A stretch of DNA of 15,952 nucleotides from Promethearchaeota archaeon (lineage in GTDB: Archaea > Asgardarchaeota > Lokiarchaeia > Sigyniarchaeales > SOKP01): assembly GCA_019057355.1 (NCBI GenBank), contig DXJM01000368.1:1-15952 (forward strand), in the 5' to 3' direction. The notes beneath the pieces were generated by a model that saw only the letters and a list, made by a program, of their open reading frames with translations, did not search any database and had not been told where the DNA came from. Position 1 is the first letter of the stretch. Each line of letters begins with the position of its first letter. The position numbers were made by a program, and so were the translations under genes. This document shows, piece by piece, positions 15,848 to 15,952 of the stretch.

Positions 15848-15952
15848 GCTTACTTTAAAAAATTACCTTATGGGTTAAAATTAAAGAAATTCTGAATGTA
15901 TCATCTATCATTATAAATAGAAAATAATATCGAAATATTATAGAAATTTTTA

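Larger units (their letters stand above)
15512..15952. other. AT-rich non-coding end of the window (about 440 bp)
   Basis: No full-length gene, tRNA or rRNA is visible. The region holds a stem-loop (15691-15726) and a 13-codon basic micro-ORF (15806-15847), listed separately. The last 100 bases are very AT-rich with no reading frame of note. Confidence 0.6.

Noticed and set aside
1..15952. CRISPR arrays, tRNA, rRNA, transposases, integrases
   Set aside because: No regularly spaced direct repeats, no cloverleaf or rRNA-like stretches, and no mobile-element protein were found on either strand.

Overview
The window looks like a piece of an AT-rich archaeal chromosome. The candidate promoters are TATA-box elements with no bacterial -35/-10 pairs, genes end at short T-tracts, and Shine-Dalgarno use is mixed. 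One giant exported protein combines PKD-like, LamG-like and calcium-binding repeats, and two RNase J-like metallo-hydrolases sit in tandem. This mix would fit an Asgard-type or other mesophilic archaeon, but no rRNA or tRNA is present and the lineage is inference only.

Positions 1-8907 (minus strand) are one uninterrupted reading frame of at least 2969 codons. It starts at a TTG and runs off the left edge. It encodes a secreted or surface-attached mosaic: signal peptide, PKD/Ig-like domains, two LamG-like jelly rolls, a DNRLRE/CBM96-like domain, a third jelly roll with a Cys/Trp/Tyr-rich tail, three tandem copies of an unassigned beta module, more PKD/Ig domains, and a thrombospondin type 3-like array of nine Asp-rich loops. 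Any membrane or cell-wall anchor lies outside the window.

Positions 8908-9441 are a divergent intergenic region with two TATA promoters. In both, the same imperfect palindrome (GTTCA, 3-5 bases, TGAAC/T) lies directly against the upstream edge of the TATA box. This suggests one regulator acts on both the giant surface gene and the gene on the other side.

Positions 9442-11935 hold three small housekeeping-type genes: a COG2509-type FAD-dependent dehydrogenase (plus), a stand-alone Smr-domain protein (minus) and a HAD-superfamily phosphatase-like protein (plus). Positions 11952-15100 hold two tandem minus-strand paralogues of an RNase J-like metallo-beta-lactamase/beta-CASP family, 110 bases apart and probably cotranscribed. 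Their likely role is RNA processing or decay. All of these genes have visibly higher GC than the giant gene.

Positions 15101-15952 are mostly non-coding. They hold a doubtful 78-codon ORF, a stem-loop, and a 13-codon micro-ORF for a very basic peptide faintly resembling ribosomal protein eL41. No tRNA, rRNA, CRISPR array, transposase or integrase was found.
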